DNA of 51,865 nucleotides from a virus: positions 1 through 51,865 of the IMG/VR virus record IMGVR_UViG_3300025120_000079, one strand, 5' to 3'. Both the position numbers and the translations under genes were made by a program. Each line of letters starts with the position of its first letter. Position 1 is the first letter of the stretch. A model generated the notes under the pieces. The model saw only the letters and a program-made list of their open reading frames with translations, was not told where the DNA came from and made no database searches. Shown one piece after another: positions 7,908 through 15,041 of the stretch.

Positions 7908-7909
7908 TT

Positions 7910-8692
7910 ATGTATTATTTATACCACATACCAGGTAAAAAGATCGGCGTTACACGTGATCTTAATACCAGAGTTACCCTTATTCAAGGCTATAAGGAGA
8001 ATGAGTATGAAGTTCTTGAACAGTCAGACGATATAAGTTATATATCAGACCGTGAAATAGAACTTCAAAAGTCTTACGGCTATAAGGTCGATAGAAAACC
8101 ATATAAACACTTATTTAATAAAATGAATATAAACGCAACAGAACAAACCTCAACTTTCCCTTGTCCAATTAATAAATTAAAAGGACAATTACAGGATAAT
8201 ATAGGTCTTACTTGGAAAACAGATCACGGCCAGTTTGAAATTAATAAACGAACGATCTCATGGATAATGGCTAATGTTAAGGAATCAATGTATAATCACA
8301 ATAGATCATATGTTTATAACAAAGCTTTTTACGAAGCATTTTTAGATACAAGGCACACGCCAAAACCTAAATACGCAACTAGCGTAGATAAAATACCAAA
8401 TCGTTTTGAACTCATAAGAATATGGGCTAAAGACAGAGGTTTATACGACAAGGGCAATTCGCACACTCAATACGTAAAGCTGATGGAAGAAGCTGGTGAG
8501 CTTGCTCAAGCAATATTAAAACAAGACAAACCTGAAATACTAGATGCTATTGGAGATATGGTCGTAGTGCTTACAAACTTAGCAGAACTTGAAGGTTTTA
8601 CAATTGAAGACTGTATTGATTCGGCTTATACTGAAATATCTACACGTAGAGGTAAAATGCTTAATGGGACATTTGTAAAAGAAACATTATGA
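7910..8692 (+). CDS. GIY-YIG-like domain fused to MazG pyrophosphatase
   Basis: A two-domain protein of 260 residues. The first 60 residues resemble a minimal GIY-YIG nuclease fold: YYLYHIPGKKIGVTRDLNTR followed by a Glu-rich DREIELQKSYGY helix; the usual Tyr-Ile-Gly triad is altered (KIGVT). The last about 80 residues are a MazG all-alpha NTP pyrophosphatase, with EE193-194, Glu197 in KLMEEAGELAQAI and Glu209/Asp216 in EILDAIGDMV. The middle (70-160) is unassigned. MazG domains hydrolyse (d)NTPs to monophosphates; T4 dCTPase gp56 is of this superfamily. It lies three bases after the ThyA-fold gene. Confidence 0.85.
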   Translation: MYYLYHIPGKKIGVTRDLNTRVTLIQGYKENEYEVLEQSDDISYISDREIELQKSYGYKVDRKPYKHLFNKMNINATEQTSTFPCPINKLKGQLQDNIGLTWKTDHGQFEINKRTISWIMANVKESMYNHNRSYVYNKAFYEAFLDTRHTPKPKYATSVDKIPNRFELIRIWAKDRGLYDKGNSHTQYVKLMEEAGELAQAILKQDKPEILDAIGDMVVVLTNLAELEGFTIEDCIDSAYTEISTRRGKMLNGTFVKETL

Positions 8693-8961
8693 AAATAAGA
8701 ACTAAAGATGCTATAGTACAAGCTGTACTTAGAAAAATGGACGAACGTAGTTTAGTAGGTCAAAAAAAGTATGGGGCTACAATGATGCAAGAAATAGAAG
8801 GTCAGGAAAAAGATCTCAATCGTTTCTTGGTTGATGTACAAGAAGAACTAATGGACGCATTGCTTTATATTGAAGCTGCTAAACGCTGTTTAACTGATGA
8901 GATCGAAGAAGCTATGATAAAACGTTTTGATATAGAAGTTCATGATGAAACGACCTTATAA
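8689..8961 (+). CDS. MazG-like small NTP-pyrophosphatase-type protein
   Basis: This 90-residue all-helical protein has a GQKKYGATM segment and then FLVDVQEELMDALLYIEAAK, a QEELxDALxY core like that of phage MazG-like / dUTPase-2-like all-alpha pyrophosphatases. Acidic metal ligands would be the two Glu and the Asp in that helix. It is the second such domain in a row. The gene overlaps the preceding stop by four bases and the endonuclease gene by 20. Substrate cannot be told from the sequence. Confidence 0.7.
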   Translation: MKIRTKDAIVQAVLRKMDERSLVGQKKYGATMMQEIEGQEKDLNRFLVDVQEELMDALLYIEAAKRCLTDEIEEAMIKRFDIEVHDETTL

Positions 8962-9400
8962 ACGTAAACGTAAACGCGGGCCAGTACAGTCAAAGAAAGT
9001 ATCATATGATGGTATTAACTTTGCTTCTGGTCTTGAGCGTTATATGTATATGGCATTAAAAAATGCAAAGATCAAGTCTAAGTATGAAGGTGAAACCTTT
9101 GTATTGTTAGCTGGCTTTCATTTTGATAATGAAGTATACGAGAGATGTGCCAATGGCAAAGGTGATTACAAAAACAGAGGCTGCAAGCGTATACTACCCA
9201 TTAAGTACACACCCGATTTTATTGGTGATGACTTTATAATTGAAACAAAAGGTAGAGCTAACGAATCGTTTCCAATGCGCTGGAAGTTGTTTAAAAGATT
9301 AGTTATGACGCAGTTTCCTAACGTAACATTATATAAACCACAAAATCAAAAAGAATGCGACGAAACAGTAAAGCTAATCCTTTCGAGGCGAAGAGGATAG
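8942..9400 (+). CDS. PD-(D/E)xK endonuclease, DUF1064-like
   Basis: A 152-residue basic nuclease. After an Arg/Lys-rich start comes FASGLERYMYMALK with Glu32, then YTPDFIGDDFIIETKGR with Asp92, Glu101 and Lys103. This E...D...ExK order is that of T7 endonuclease I and DUF1064 phage nucleases, which resolve branched DNA. A substrate of recombination or packaging intermediates is likely. Two ATGs occur three bases apart (8942 and 8945). Its end is overlapped by 46 bases by the next small gene. Confidence 0.8.
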   Translation: MMKRPYKRKRKRGPVQSKKVSYDGINFASGLERYMYMALKNAKIKSKYEGETFVLLAGFHFDNEVYERCANGKGDYKNRGCKRILPIKYTPDFIGDDFIIETKGRANESFPMRWKLFKRLVMTQFPNVTLYKPQNQKECDETVKLILSRRRG

Positions 9401-9525
9401 CAAGACAAAAGTATGCTGAGCGTCAAATAGATAAATGGTGGCAATGGAGTTGGGAAGCGCGAGGCAAAGTAAAATACAAAGAACTAATAGAAATACAAGA
9501 TAGATATGGAATCAAATGTTATTGA
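9355..9525 (+). CDS. Small basic Trp-rich protein, 56 aa
   Basis: This 56-residue protein starts MRRNSKANPFEAKRIARQKY and has a run of four Trp residues in KWWQWSWEARGK. It overlaps the endonuclease gene by 46 bases in another frame and the next gene by 20. Composition and the chained overlaps support a real gene; family is unknown. It could bind nucleic acid through its basic helices. Confidence 0.65.
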   Translation: MRRNSKANPFEAKRIARQKYAERQIDKWWQWSWEARGKVKYKELIEIQDRYGIKCY

Positions 9526-9652
9526 TTATGTTTTAGCTAAATATCCTAAAACATTTAAAGATAAAAAAATATTATTAAAAGAAAACGATGCATGTTATTT
9601 TGTATCAACCAACAAAGACCAATCACCTTTAATATTAAGCAAAAAAATATGA
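9506..9652 (+). CDS. Small hypothetical protein, 48 aa
   Basis: A 48-codon frame, MESNVIDYVLAKYPKTFKDK to SPLILSKKI, lying between the Trp-rich protein and the next gene. It overlaps the first by 20 bases and the second by four (ATGA). It has a helix followed by two short beta strands. No family recognised. Confidence 0.6.
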   Translation: MESNVIDYVLAKYPKTFKDKKILLKENDACYFVSTNKDQSPLILSKKI

Positions 9653-9795
9653 GCAAACAAAAAAAACAATGGAGCCTATCAGTAGGCACTTATCCAGGTA
9701 TAGTAGTTGGAATGAGATCTTACGATGAAGAACAACAAACAACTCACGTGGTATATTTACCTTTTATAGACATAGCATTAGAAGTTTATAAGTAA
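9649..9795 (+). CDS. Small hypothetical protein, 48 aa
   Basis: The product, starting MSKQKKQWSLSVGTYPGIVV, is 48 residues. A longer in-frame start at 9592 is unlikely because the region before 9649 is coding in another frame; 9649 gives the standard ATGA overlap with the preceding stop. The stop overlaps nrdB by one base. It reads as a compact beta sheet (LSVGTYPGIVVGMRSY, HVVYLPFIDIAL). Coupling to nrdB hints at nucleotide metabolism, but function is unknown. Confidence 0.7.
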   Translation: MSKQKKQWSLSVGTYPGIVVGMRSYDEEQQTTHVVYLPFIDIALEVYK

Positions 9796-10763
9796 TGGGG
9801 TTGTTTGATAAAAGAATACCGTATAAACCTTTTGAGTACCCAGAGTATTACACAGAAGGTTGGCTAAAGCAAGCTCAAGCATTTTGGTTACACACTGAAA
9901 TACCAATGAGCGGAGATGTTAAAGATTGGAACGAAAAACTAAATGATAAAGAAAAAAACCTGGTCGGTAATATATTACTGGGCTTCGCACAGACGGAGTG
10001 CGCGGTTTCTGATTACTGGACCCAAAAAGTAGTAAGCTGGTTTCCTAAGTACGAGATACAGCAAATGGCTATGATGTTTGGATCGCAAGAAACGATACAC
10101 GCAGTAGCATACAGTTATTTAAATGAAACATTAGGACTAGAAGATTATGAAGCGTTCTTACATGAACCGGCAACGGCTGAGAGATTTGATAATCTGGTTG
10201 CTTACGACGGTGATAATTCTGTTGGTATTGGTAAAAGCTTGGCTGTATTTTCAGCCTTCGCTGAAGGAGTTAGTCTGTATAGTGCTTTTGCAGTGCTGTA
10301 TAGTTTTCAGCTTCGAAATTTACTTAAGGGTATCGGGCAACAAATGAAATGGTCTGTTCGTGACGAAAGCTTACACAGTAAAATGGGATGTAAGTTATTC
10401 CGCGATATGTGCAGTGAAAACAACCAATTATTGAATTTATGTCAAGAAGATATAGTAAAAGCTGCAGAAACCATGGTTGATCTTGAAACTAAGTATATTA
10501 ACAAGATGTTTGAGATGGGTGATATCGAAGGTATATCAGCTAATGATCTTACGCATTTTATAAAAAAGAGAGCAAATGAAAAACTTGTTGAACTGGGTTA
10601 CGCTAACCTTGGGAACCATTTCACGTATGACAAGAACGCAGCGGCTAATCTTGATTGGTTCTATCATCTTACCGGCGGGGTCACTCATACTGATTTTTTC
10701 GCAATACGGCCGACGGATTATAGCAAAGCTGGCGAAGGGGAAGACTTCGAAGATATTTGGTAA
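9795..10763 (+). CDS. nrdB: Ribonucleotide reductase class I beta subunit
   Basis: This 322-residue radical-generating subunit makes dNTPs together with NrdA encoded downstream. Metal ligands are clear: Glu68 (FAQTECAVSD), Glu99 and His102 with Tyr106 (QETIHAVAYSY), Glu157 (AEGVSLYSA), and Glu191/His194 (RDESLHSK). Spacings (31 and 34 residues) equal those of E. coli NrdB. The first ligand is Glu instead of the usual Asp while the radical-site Tyr is kept, a combination I recall from the dimanganese class Id enzymes of flavobacteria. Two short genes separate it from nrdA. Confidence 0.95.
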   Translation: MGLFDKRIPYKPFEYPEYYTEGWLKQAQAFWLHTEIPMSGDVKDWNEKLNDKEKNLVGNILLGFAQTECAVSDYWTQKVVSWFPKYEIQQMAMMFGSQETIHAVAYSYLNETLGLEDYEAFLHEPATAERFDNLVAYDGDNSVGIGKSLAVFSAFAEGVSLYSAFAVLYSFQLRNLLKGIGQQMKWSVRDESLHSKMGCKLFRDMCSENNQLLNLCQEDIVKAAETMVDLETKYINKMFEMGDIEGISANDLTHFIKKRANEKLVELGYANLGNHFTYDKNAAANLDWFYHLTGGVTHTDFFAIRPTDYSKAGEGEDFEDIW

Positions 10764-10795
10764 CATAACTAATAAAGATATAGAAGAAGACTTAT

Positions 10796-11029
10796 ATGAA
10801 GGGAAGTAAACAAAGCAGAACAGATCTGCTAGAAAAAAAGATACAAGCAGCAATAAATATAATCAAGCAATTACTAGATGAAAATGCTTATTTAAAAGAT
10901 CTAGCTGTTGGTACACTAGAAACAGTAAAGCTTATGCCTGGTTACGACAAGGCTATTGAAGAACTTAAAAATAAATTAAAAGATGGACAGGAAGAGAAGA
11001 TGGAAGTACCGGCTACTGAAGACGCTTAG
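10796..11029 (+). CDS. Coiled-coil hypothetical protein
   Basis: A 77-residue, charged, helical protein with heptad-like Leu/Ile spacing (IINIIKQLLDENAYLKDL-like region at about 17-38) and a second helix around residues 52-64. It starts 32 bases after nrdB and overlaps the next gene by 47 bases. Family is not recognised. Its place between the two reductase genes suggests expression with them, not necessarily a shared function. Confidence 0.65.
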   Translation: MKGSKQSRTDLLEKKIQAAINIIKQLLDENAYLKDLAVGTLETVKLMPGYDKAIEELKNKLKDGQEEKMEVPATEDA

Positions 11030-11252
11030 GTATACTAATAAGCTTACATCATATCAAAAAGTAGCATCGCGTATAGGTTATATGGGTGCTGGCTTTGTAA
11101 TAGCCGGGCAATGGACTATTGAACCTATATTTTTTATTATAGGTTTTCTATGTGTGATAGTACAAACATCATCACGCAAGCAATGGAACTTAGTTACTTT
11201 AAATGTTAACGGTTTAATAGCATGGATCATACACTTAATAAACGGAATATAA
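10983..11252 (+). CDS. Small membrane protein between nrdB and nrdA
   Basis: An 89-residue protein with a very basic N-terminus (MDRKRRWKYR) followed by about three hydrophobic segments at residues 32-48, 48-62 and 70-87. The basic start predicts a cytoplasmic N-terminus. It ends immediately before the nrdA ATG, so it is in the reductase operon. The pattern is loosely like small PnuC-type or membrane-anchoring phage proteins, but I cannot assign it. Confidence 0.7.
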   Translation: MDRKRRWKYRLLKTLRYTNKLTSYQKVASRIGYMGAGFVIAGQWTIEPIFFIIGFLCVIVQTSSRKQWNLVTLNVNGLIAWIIHLINGI

Positions 11253-12974
11253 ATGTGGAACAATGAATGGAAAAAAGGAGAAGATTACCCTAAGTGGGGT
11301 GATACAGACGTATACAAAAAAACTATATCAGGCGGTTACTTACTACAAGATGAAACACCTCGTGAAGCGTATCAAAGAGTTGCTAAAACAGTTGCGCGTA
11401 GACTTTACAAACCTGAATTGGCTAATACGTTTTTTGATTATATTTGGAATGGTTGGTTGTGCTTGGCTAGTCCTGTACTATCAAACACAGGGACTGATCG
11501 CGGTTTACCTATATCTTGCTTTGGCATTGATGTTGCAGACTCGATTCAAGACATAGGAAGTAAAAACCTAGAGATGATGCTACTCGCTAAGCACGGCGGT
11601 GGAGTTGGTATCGGCATAAATCAAATAAGACCCGCAGGCGCTAAAATTACAAGCAATGGAACAAGTGATGGCGTTGTGCCGTTTTGTAAAATATACGATT
11701 CTACAATACTTGCCACTAATCAAGGATCTGTCAGACGAGGAGCTGCATCGGTTAATATTAATATTGAACATTCCGATTTCGATGAGTGGCTTGAAATACG
11801 CGAACCCAAAGGTGATGTCAACAGACAATCACTTAATCTGCACCAATGCGCTGTTGTTGGCGATAAGTTTATGCGGCGAATTGAACAAGGAGATAGAGAC
11901 GCTAGAAAACGTTGGGGAAAATTACTTCAAAAGCGTAAAGCTACTGGAGAGCCTTATATTCTTTTTAAAGGTAACACAAACAAGAATAACCCCCGAGCCT
12001 ACAAAGACAATGGCTTGAAGGTACATATGACAAACATATGTTCAGAGATTACATTACACACAGATGAGAATCATAGCTTTGTATGTTGCTTGTCATCACT
12101 AAACTTAGCTAAATATGATGAATGGAAAGGAAGCAACCTTATATACCACGCTACGTGGTTTCTTGATGGCGTTATGGAGGAATTTATTCAAAGAGCAAAA
12201 GGACTTAGAGGTTTTGAAAACGCCATTCGTTCTGCTACAAAAGGACGAGCACTTGGGTTGGGTGTACTCGGATGGCACACGTATCTCCAAGAGAAGAGTA
12301 TTCCTTTTGAAGGTTTACTTGCTCAGTTTGAAACTAGGAAAATATTTTCGCAAATTAAAATCGAGTCTGAGCGCGCTAGTATGGATCTTGCTGAAGTTTA
12401 TGGCGAACCTCTGTGGTGTACTGGTACTGGTTATCGTAATACTCACCTTAGGGCTATTGCTCCCACTGTTAGCAATTCAAAGCTTAGCGGAAACATTTCA
12501 CCCGGAATAGAACCTTGGGCTGCAAATGTATTTACAGAGCAGTCTGCTAAAGGTACATTCATACGTAAAAATCCTACACTTTTAAAATTACTTAGAAAAC
12601 TTAAAATCAATAACAATGAAACATGGGATAAAATTCTGGCAGATGGTGGTAGTGTTCAAGGTCTATCTGAGCTTGACGGGGTTATGGTGGGAACACACGA
12701 TGTACCAGCTAAAGACGTTTTTAAAACGTTTAAAGAGATCAATCAACTCGAACTAGTAAATCAAGCTGGTATACGTCAGCAGTATATAGATCAGTCTGTT
12801 AGTTTAAACTTAGCATTTCCTAGTGTAGCTACACCTAAATGGATCAACCAGGTTCATATGTCAGCATGGAAGAAAGGTATTAAAACCCTATACTATACTA
12901 GAACTGAATCAGTACTTCGTGGTGATATAGCACAACAAGCTATGAGTGAAGATTGTATTGCCTGTGACGGATAA
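11253..12974 (+). CDS. nrdA: Ribonucleotide reductase class I alpha subunit
   Basis: A 573-residue catalytic subunit. Active-site residues are all present: Cys89 in PISCF, the NICSE motif with Asn261, Cys263 and Glu265, and Cys278/279 in CCLSSLNLA. The radical-transfer Tyr pair is at 547-548, and the redox C-terminus CIAC is at 568-571. There is no N-terminal ATP-cone, so the enzyme should lack dATP feedback at the overall-activity site, which is common in phage enzymes. It is the last gene of the plus-strand operon and stops 8 bases before the convergent hairpin. Confidence 0.95.
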   Translation: MWNNEWKKGEDYPKWGDTDVYKKTISGGYLLQDETPREAYQRVAKTVARRLYKPELANTFFDYIWNGWLCLASPVLSNTGTDRGLPISCFGIDVADSIQDIGSKNLEMMLLAKHGGGVGIGINQIRPAGAKITSNGTSDGVVPFCKIYDSTILATNQGSVRRGAASVNINIEHSDFDEWLEIREPKGDVNRQSLNLHQCAVVGDKFMRRIEQGDRDARKRWGKLLQKRKATGEPYILFKGNTNKNNPRAYKDNGLKVHMTNICSEITLHTDENHSFVCCLSSLNLAKYDEWKGSNLIYHATWFLDGVMEEFIQRAKGLRGFENAIRSATKGRALGLGVLGWHTYLQEKSIPFEGLLAQFETRKIFSQIKIESERASMDLAEVYGEPLWCTGTGYRNTHLRAIAPTVSNSKLSGNISPGIEPWAANVFTEQSAKGTFIRKNPTLLKLLRKLKINNNETWDKILADGGSVQGLSELDGVMVGTHDVPAKDVFKTFKEINQLELVNQAGIRQQYIDQSVSLNLAFPSVATPKWINQVHMSAWKKGIKTLYYTRTESVLRGDIAQQAMSEDCIACDG

Positions 12975-12981
12975 AAACAAT

Positions 12982-13009
12982 GAAGGGGACCTCGCTTGAG
13001 ATCCCCTTC
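12982..13009 (-). terminator. Intrinsic terminator of the late operon
   Basis: A 12-bp stem with one C-A mismatch and a four-base loop: GAAGGGGACCTC, GCTT, GAGATCCCCTTC. On the minus strand the stem is followed by ATTGTTTTTATCC, a T-rich tract, so it is a rho-independent terminator for leftward late transcription, 47 bases past the last late gene stop. On the plus strand the tail is GGTTACAGG, not T-rich, so it would only partly stop nrdA transcription. Confidence 0.85.
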
Positions 13010-13055
13010 GGTTACAGGAACTTTTGGGTATGGTACGCCCAGTTATCTTTGTTCC

Positions 13056-13196
13056 TTATTTTTTACAAACGCACTTTGCTACTGGACAGTCTTTAATATC
13101 TACAATTAATTTAGACACCAACCAGTTCCATTTACACATTAACTTACACCAGCAAGCCTGCATCCATAATCCTAGTTTTACTAATAATTTTCCCAT
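13056..13196 (-). CDS. Cys/Trp-rich microprotein, 46 aa
   Basis: This last late gene encodes 46 residues with six Cys and four Trp, starting MGKLLVKLGLWMQACWCKLM and ending DCPVAKCVCKK. Its ATG overlaps the stop of the preceding gene by one base, the usual coupling here. The CPxxxCxC end could bind zinc; the N-terminal half could be an amphipathic or membrane-active helix. No family recognised. It lies next to lysis genes and small basic proteins. Confidence 0.65.
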   Translation of the reverse strand: MGKLLVKLGLWMQACWCKLMCKWNWLVSKLIVDIKDCPVAKCVCKK

Positions 13197-13474
13197 TATT
13201 TCTTTTTCTTTTTATTTTTATAATCTTGCACTGCTTTTCTAAAAGCTGAGATTTCTTCTTTAGTAGCAGTTCCATTTTCCATTTTAATCTGCATCGCCTT
13301 CATACCTTTTCTTCCTCCAATATCTTTAAATATTGAATCTTCTTTTTGGTTACGTCTTTTTTCTAATGCTTTAACATCTACAGGAGGGTGATGATTACCT
13401 AAAGGACTTTGTTTTGCTTCCATTTTTAAAGGACATTTTTTCATAAAAGGTCCTGAGAATTTTGATGCTTCCAT
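13196..13474 (-). CDS. Small basic protein with KxSPL motif
   Basis: I place the start at 13474 (MEASKFSGPFMKKCPLKM), one base after the preceding stop, giving 92 residues; a start at 13528 would overlap that gene by 52 bases. The N-terminus carries FSGPFMKKCPL and then AKQSPLGNHHPP, a PF...K(S/C)PL signature shared with other small late proteins here. The C-terminal half is a Lys-rich helix (TATKEEISAFRKAVQDYKNK). Likely a minor virion or DNA-associated protein; function unknown. Confidence 0.7.
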   Translation of the reverse strand: MEASKFSGPFMKKCPLKMEAKQSPLGNHHPPVDVKALEKRRNQKEDSIFKDIGGRKGMKAMQIKMENGTATKEEISAFRKAVQDYKNKKKKK

Positions 13475-13475
13475 T

Positions 13476-13754
13476 TTATTTTTCTTTATGTTTGTTACAA
13501 AAGTTTTTAGCAGCTTCTTTACTACCAAAACCCCATTTTTTTAACGCCATTTTTAATTTAGTTGGTTCGCCTTTTGCGTCTTTCAAAGCACCAGCCATAC
13601 CACCAAATCTACAAGCAAATGAAACTCTACGTTTCCCTGTGCCAGATGTTTGTCTATCACCTAATGTTTTACCGGTTTCAGACTTATGCTTTGATCGCAT
13701 TTTTCTATTTTGTTTCTCGTAAGAAGCTTCTGTTATTTTAAATGGTGAATTCAT
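13476..13754 (-). CDS. Small basic protein, DUF6321-like
   Basis: The 92-residue product is very basic and begins MNSPFKITEASYEKQ. The segment GKRRVSFACRFGGMAGALKD, then GEPTKLKMALKKWGFGSKEA, matches a compact domain I know from phage and giant-virus small proteins (RRxSFCARxxGMxG...GxPTRxxLALKxWGFxSKEAA, DUF6321-like). The two Cys could bind metal. It follows the endolysin gene by two bases. Role in the virion is inferred from its late position. Confidence 0.75.
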   Translation of the reverse strand: MNSPFKITEASYEKQNRKMRSKHKSETGKTLGDRQTSGTGKRRVSFACRFGGMAGALKDAKGEPTKLKMALKKWGFGSKEAAKNFCNKHKEK

Positions 13755-13755
13755 A

Positions 13756-14109
13756 TTAGTATGTCCAAATTAAATTTTGTGATTTGTCTTTATCTATATC
13801 TATGTGTATAAAAGATTTAGCAATACCTATTCTTTTAAAACCAGCTTTTGTTAATAAGCCTAATAGTTTAAACCTATCATTAGATGTTGTGCATGATATA
13901 TCAACAGCTAAACCTTTTATATGCGAAGAGTCTGCAACACCACCTATTTTTTTATTTCTAACTTCTGTTCTATAACCAGAATTTACTTTAATAGGTTTAC
14001 CGTATTCTTTTCTTACTGCATCTAGCATGTACAGTATTTCTTTATTCATGTACTTGCCGCTACCTGGCTCATCAGGTGAATCAAATTCTTTTAGCTTAAA
14101 GTATTTCAC
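13756..14109 (-). CDS. Peptidase M15-type endolysin
   Basis: A 117-residue zinc peptidase of the M15 (D-alanyl-D-alanine carboxypeptidase-like) family, the cell-wall lysis enzyme. Zinc ligands are His63 and Asp70 in SSHIKGLAVDI and His102 in FIHIDID; Arg47 in SGYRTEV is the family's conserved Arg. It is a single-domain enzyme with no signal peptide, so it needs a holin. The gene overlaps by four bases the gene for a one-helix membrane protein, forming a lysis pair. Confidence 0.92.
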   Translation of the reverse strand: MKYFKLKEFDSPDEPGSGKYMNKEILYMLDAVRKEYGKPIKVNSGYRTEVRNKKIGGVADSSHIKGLAVDISCTTSNDRFKLLGLLTKAGFKRIGIAKSFIHIDIDKDKSQNLIWTY

Positions 14110-14267
14110 TTTTTGTTTTCTTTCTTAATGTTAATCCATTTAGAAATGGTATAACCTATAGTTATAAGTAATAATAATATTTTCAAACCGTCTTCTATGT
14201 GTGTAAAGGTAGTAATACCTAGCGCACCCGCGTTCATAGCGTATAGCTTCATATCTGATAAAGTCAT
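14106..14267 (-). CDS. Holin-like one-helix membrane protein
   Basis: Start chosen at 14267 (MTLSDMKLYAMNAGALG), one base after the preceding stop; the alternative at 14300 would overlap that gene by 32 bases. The 53-residue product has one membrane helix at about residues 27-45 (GLKILLLLITIGYTISKW) and a Lys-rich C-terminus. Size, topology and coupling to the M15 endolysin gene point to a holin or a pinholin-like protein. A second holin candidate lies at 47087-47539. Confidence 0.75.
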   Translation of the reverse strand: MTLSDMKLYAMNAGALGITTFTHIEDGLKILLLLITIGYTISKWINIKKENKK

Positions 14268-14268
14268 T

Positions 14269-14802
14269 TTATTCTCCACATTTTTTAGATGGATCTGCAA
14301 CTTGTCTCCAGTCTTGCTTGATCCAGTCTTTTAAATTTTTACTACTAGTACCTTTAACATTGCTACTACTAGATCTAACTCTTTTTCCTTTAGCCGCAGC
14401 AGAGCGTTTAGCATTAATAACCTTTTGTCTTTCTTCTTTACTCATGCTAGCAATTTTAGCCTTAGGTAAACAAACTTTCTTTGTACCTCCACCTTTTGCT
14501 TTAACTGGTTTAACTTCTTTTTTTATAGGAGAATTACCCATATTTTTAATATGTTTTTCTACTATCTTAGCCTGAGCTAAGTGCATTTTAGAAGCCTTCT
14601 TAAGTTGACTAGGAACATCTTTTAATGTTTCTTTTTTAGCTAAAGGAGTTTTACGTATTTTTTCCGCATGAGCTAAACCTACTTTATTACCATCGCCTTT
14701 ACCAGATACAGCAGCAGTTCTATTGCGCATTTTGTTCCAAGACTCTGAGTGCATTATAGTTGCATTACAGTGCAACATTGGTGTTTTTTGTTTATATGCC
14801 AT
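14269..14802 (-). CDS. Basic Lys-rich protein with C-terminal SxxG-W motif
   Basis: A 177-residue, very basic protein. N-terminal MAYKQKTPMLHCNATIMHS carries a TPM/HC motif; the middle is a Lys/Ala-rich helix; the C-terminus has VCLPKAKIASMSKEERQ, a Ser/Lys patch, then LKDWIKQDWRQVADPSKKCG. The W...W...CG end resembles DUF5872-type small proteins of phages and giant viruses. It may bind packaged DNA or be a minor virion protein. It shares one base with each neighbour. Confidence 0.7.
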   Translation of the reverse strand: MAYKQKTPMLHCNATIMHSESWNKMRNRTAAVSGKGDGNKVGLAHAEKIRKTPLAKKETLKDVPSQLKKASKMHLAQAKIVEKHIKNMGNSPIKKEVKPVKAKGGGTKKVCLPKAKIASMSKEERQKVINAKRSAAAKGKRVRSSSSNVKGTSSKNLKDWIKQDWRQVADPSKKCGE

Positions 14803-15041
14803 TATTTCTTATCTAATTTTCGCATAGCTTTATTTCTAGCACACTTCATTTTTTTTGCATAGCTAGGGCTACGTTTACGGTTAAACACTATTTGTTGGTT
14901 TAAACTACCAACAATTTTCTTTTTATTACCTTTACGGCTTTTAATCATCCAATCAGCTAATGCTTCACAGCTAAGATCTCTAAATTTACCTTTAGCATCT
15001 GGTGCATCAGAGTCTTTCCACTCAGGTCTTTTCTTTGCCAT
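14802..15041 (-). CDS. Small basic Cys-containing protein
   Basis: A 79-residue basic protein: MAKKRPEWKDSDAPDAKG, then CEALADWMIKSRKGNKKK and a Lys/Arg-rich end with Ser-Pro-Ser-Tyr. The DLSCEALADWMIKSR core is a short helix around one Cys, and a second Cys lies near the C-terminus. No catalytic motif. It overlaps the upstream gene by 20 bases and belongs to the cluster of small basic proteins. Confidence 0.7.
   Translation of the reverse strand: MAKKRPEWKDSDAPDAKGKFRDLSCEALADWMIKSRKGNKKKIVGSLNQQIVFNRKRSPSYAKKMKCARNKAMRKLDKK

Noticed and set aside
11263-12510. Plus-strand frames inside nrdA (97, 120 and 131 residues)
   Set aside because: Hydrophobic out-of-frame shadows of a well-supported gene.
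13024-13242. 72-residue plus-strand frame after nrdA
   Set aside because: It overlaps the minus-strand Cys-rich gene and the end of the next, and is Phe/His/Asn-rich as expected of an antisense shadow.
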